Below are positions 62,912-64,000 of a DNA stretch of 64,000 bases, one piece after another. Every line of letters starts with the position of its first letter. Position 1 is the stretch's first letter. The stretch covers positions 1 to 64,000 of the forward strand of contig NZ_SMKX01000027.1 in NCBI RefSeq assembly GCF_004349055.1, in the 5' to 3' direction. The notes under the pieces are model-generated. The model made no database searches and was not told the origin of the DNA. It saw only the letters and a program-made list of their open reading frames with translations. This DNA is from Kribbella antibiotica (GTDB taxonomy: Bacteria; Actinomycetota; Actinomycetes; Propionibacteriales; Kribbellaceae). The position numbers and the translations under genes are program-made.

Positions 62912-63589
62912 CTACAGTCCGGCGATCTCCTGGACCAGCCATTGACCGTCTTTTCGGACCATCGTGAAGCGGGTCCGGTTCAGATCGACCCGGGGTTTAC
63001 CCTGCGTGATCGTGCTGGTGGTGGTCTGGTTCACGAAGATGATCAGCGTCACCCGGTCGGCATCGCCGTCGCGGACCCCGACCTCGCGGACCTCGGCCTT
63101 CACCGTCGCCTTGGACTTGGCCGCCAGCTCGCCGGCCACCTTGGCGGTCTCGTCGAACTTGCCGGCGAACTCCGGGGTCATCGTCGCCCGCGCCGCCGCG
63201 AAACTCTTGCCCAGGTCGCGGTAGTCGTAGCTGAGCGCGGTCTCGGCCGCCTTCCGGCCCGCCGCGGCCGCCTGGCTCCGGGCGTCGTCAGCCTGCTTGC
63301 CCTGCCAGGCCTTGATCCCGAGCACCGCCGCCACGGTCAGCACCAGGACGATCAGGACGCCGAGAAGAGCGAACAAGACGCCGCCAACCGGACCCTTTTC
63401 ACTACGTTCAGTAACTACAGGCGGTGCCGGAGGCGCCTCGGAGGGCACCTCTTCGGCCTCAACTGTGTCCTGAGTCACAGACTCAAACGCTTCATCGAGT
63501 ACGTCGTCGCGTGGCTCCCCGGTCACCGGAACCACACCCGTACGGCGCTGCCCTGCGATCCGCGGGCGGTTGCGCGGACGATCCGTCAT
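62912..63589 (-). CDS. Mce-associated-like membrane protein
   Basis: The 225-residue protein has a long, acidic cytoplasmic N-terminus and a single membrane helix (GVLFALLGVLIVLVLTVAAV). An extracytoplasmic alpha/beta domain follows, with AAETALSYDYRDLGKSFAAA and the end KDGQWLVQEIAGL, like Mce-associated membrane (Mas) proteins. These stabilise lipid/steroid importers when near mce genes, but no mce gene is in this window. Its start overlaps the stop of the preceding similar gene by one base. Confidence 0.82.
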   Translation of the reverse strand: MTDRPRNRPRIAGQRRTGVVPVTGEPRDDVLDEAFESVTQDTVEAEEVPSEAPPAPPVVTERSEKGPVGGVLFALLGVLIVLVLTVAAVLGIKAWQGKQADDARSQAAAAGRKAAETALSYDYRDLGKSFAAARATMTPEFAGKFDETAKVAGELAAKSKATVKAEVREVGVRDGDADRVTLIIFVNQTTTSTITQGKPRVDLNRTRFTMVRKDGQWLVQEIAGL

Positions 63590-64000
63590 CAGCCCACCAC
63601 CTGCAGGTCAGCCGTCAGCCAGCGGTCCTTCTCGCGGACCATGTCCAGCTTGATCCGGTACCGGCGCTCCACACCCTCGGTCGACGCGGTGTTCGTGACG
63701 AGTGCGTTGACGATCACCAGGACCTCGGCCGAGTCCTTGTCCCCGGACACCACCGCGGCCTCCTTCACATCGCCCTTGGACGTCGCCTTGTTGGCCGCCA
63801 CGTCCGTCTTCACCGCCTGGATCCCGGCCTCGAACTCCTGCCGGAACTGCCCGGTGGAGTCGTCGAGGACACGCTTCGAGTCCGCGTCCCAGGTCTGGTA
63901 GTCGTACGTCGTGAAGTCCAGCGCGAGCTGCCGCGCGGACTTCATCGCGCCCTCGCGCAACGCCTTGTCCTGGCGCTGCTTCTGCAGCGCGATCACCGAC
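63589..64000 (-). CDS. Mce-associated-like protein (partial, 5' end outside window)
   Basis: This incomplete gene encodes a Mas-like extracytoplasmic domain (ALDFTTYDYQTWDADSKRVL, QFRQEFEAGIQAVKTDVAAN and the end KDRWLTADLQVVG). The coding frame continues through 64000, so the N-terminus with its membrane helix lies outside. A GTG near 63996 is probably not the true start. It is paired in tandem with the next Mas-like gene, as is common at mce loci. Confidence 0.8.
   Translation of the reverse strand, partial: SVIALQKQRQDKALREGAMKSARQLALDFTTYDYQTWDADSKRVLDDSTGQFRQEFEAGIQAVKTDVAANKATSKGDVKEAAVVSGDKDSAEVLVIVNALVTNTASTEGVERRYRIKLDMVREKDRWLTADLQVVG

Overview
The window is high-GC, dense actinobacterial chromosome. 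Long ribosomal-protein operons, rpoB and rpoC with actinobacterial lengths and start codons, a SigE-family sigma factor, RpiR/LacI/TetR regulators and ABC sugar importers all fit a soil actinomycete. A Propionibacteriales (Kribbella-like) origin is my inference, not a proof. There are no rRNA or tRNA genes, no CRISPR array, and no phage or insertion sequence. The first 15 bases are the end of the Tn5/Nextera mosaic end, so the left edge is a sequencing-library artefact and the contig probably starts there.

Left part (about 0.8-29.5 kb), accessory and metabolic. Bases 790-7507 (minus strand) form a tightly coupled muropeptide-salvage operon: nagZ, namZ, an AmiE-like serine amidase, a MurR/RpiR regulator and murQ. 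The secreted enzymes would trim peptidoglycan fragments, and MurQ would convert MurNAc-6-phosphate in the cytosol. Next come an LtrA-family membrane protein, a Gfo/Idh/MocA dehydrogenase, a ThuA-like protein and a three-gene sugar ABC importer. A divergent LacI regulator faces the importer, with a visible promoter and AAGCGCTT operator between them. An ilvY-like regulator then diverges from a class II (long) ketol-acid reductoisomerase, an arrangement known from enterobacteria. After a bidirectional terminator come glmM, rpsI and rplM (minus), citrate synthase (plus), a TetR regulator opposite a SnoaL-like protein, a glycosidase-like secreted protein, a large membrane protein, an ABC-F ATPase, and a sigma factor with its probable membrane partner. 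An RsmC-like methyltransferase, truA and rplQ link this part to the ribosomal cluster.

Right part (about 29.5-64 kb), core information processing. Read along the minus strand it runs: two Mce-associated-like proteins, rpoB, rpoC, an alpha/beta hydrolase-SnoaL fusion, rpsL, rpsG, fusA, tuf, the S10 and spc operons (rpsJ to rplO), secY, adk, map, and the alpha operon (infA, rpmJ, rpsM, rpsK, rpsD, rpoA, rplQ). Two small membrane-related genes and a plus-strand imine-reductase-like gene interrupt the run between map and infA.

The most interesting points are the complete NagZ-NamZ-AmiE-MurR-MurQ operon with no visible MurNAc kinase or PTS importer, the IlvY/class II KARI pair, the Sunset-type domain on L17, and low-complexity tails on several ribosomal proteins. 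Others are a 23-nt leader element shared by the S10 and S12 operons, strong hairpins inside the ribosomal operons (rpsQ-rplN and rplO-secY), and an RpoB rifampicin region with Asn and Ala at the positions equivalent to E. coli Ser531 and Ser522. I see no obviously new defence or mobile system.
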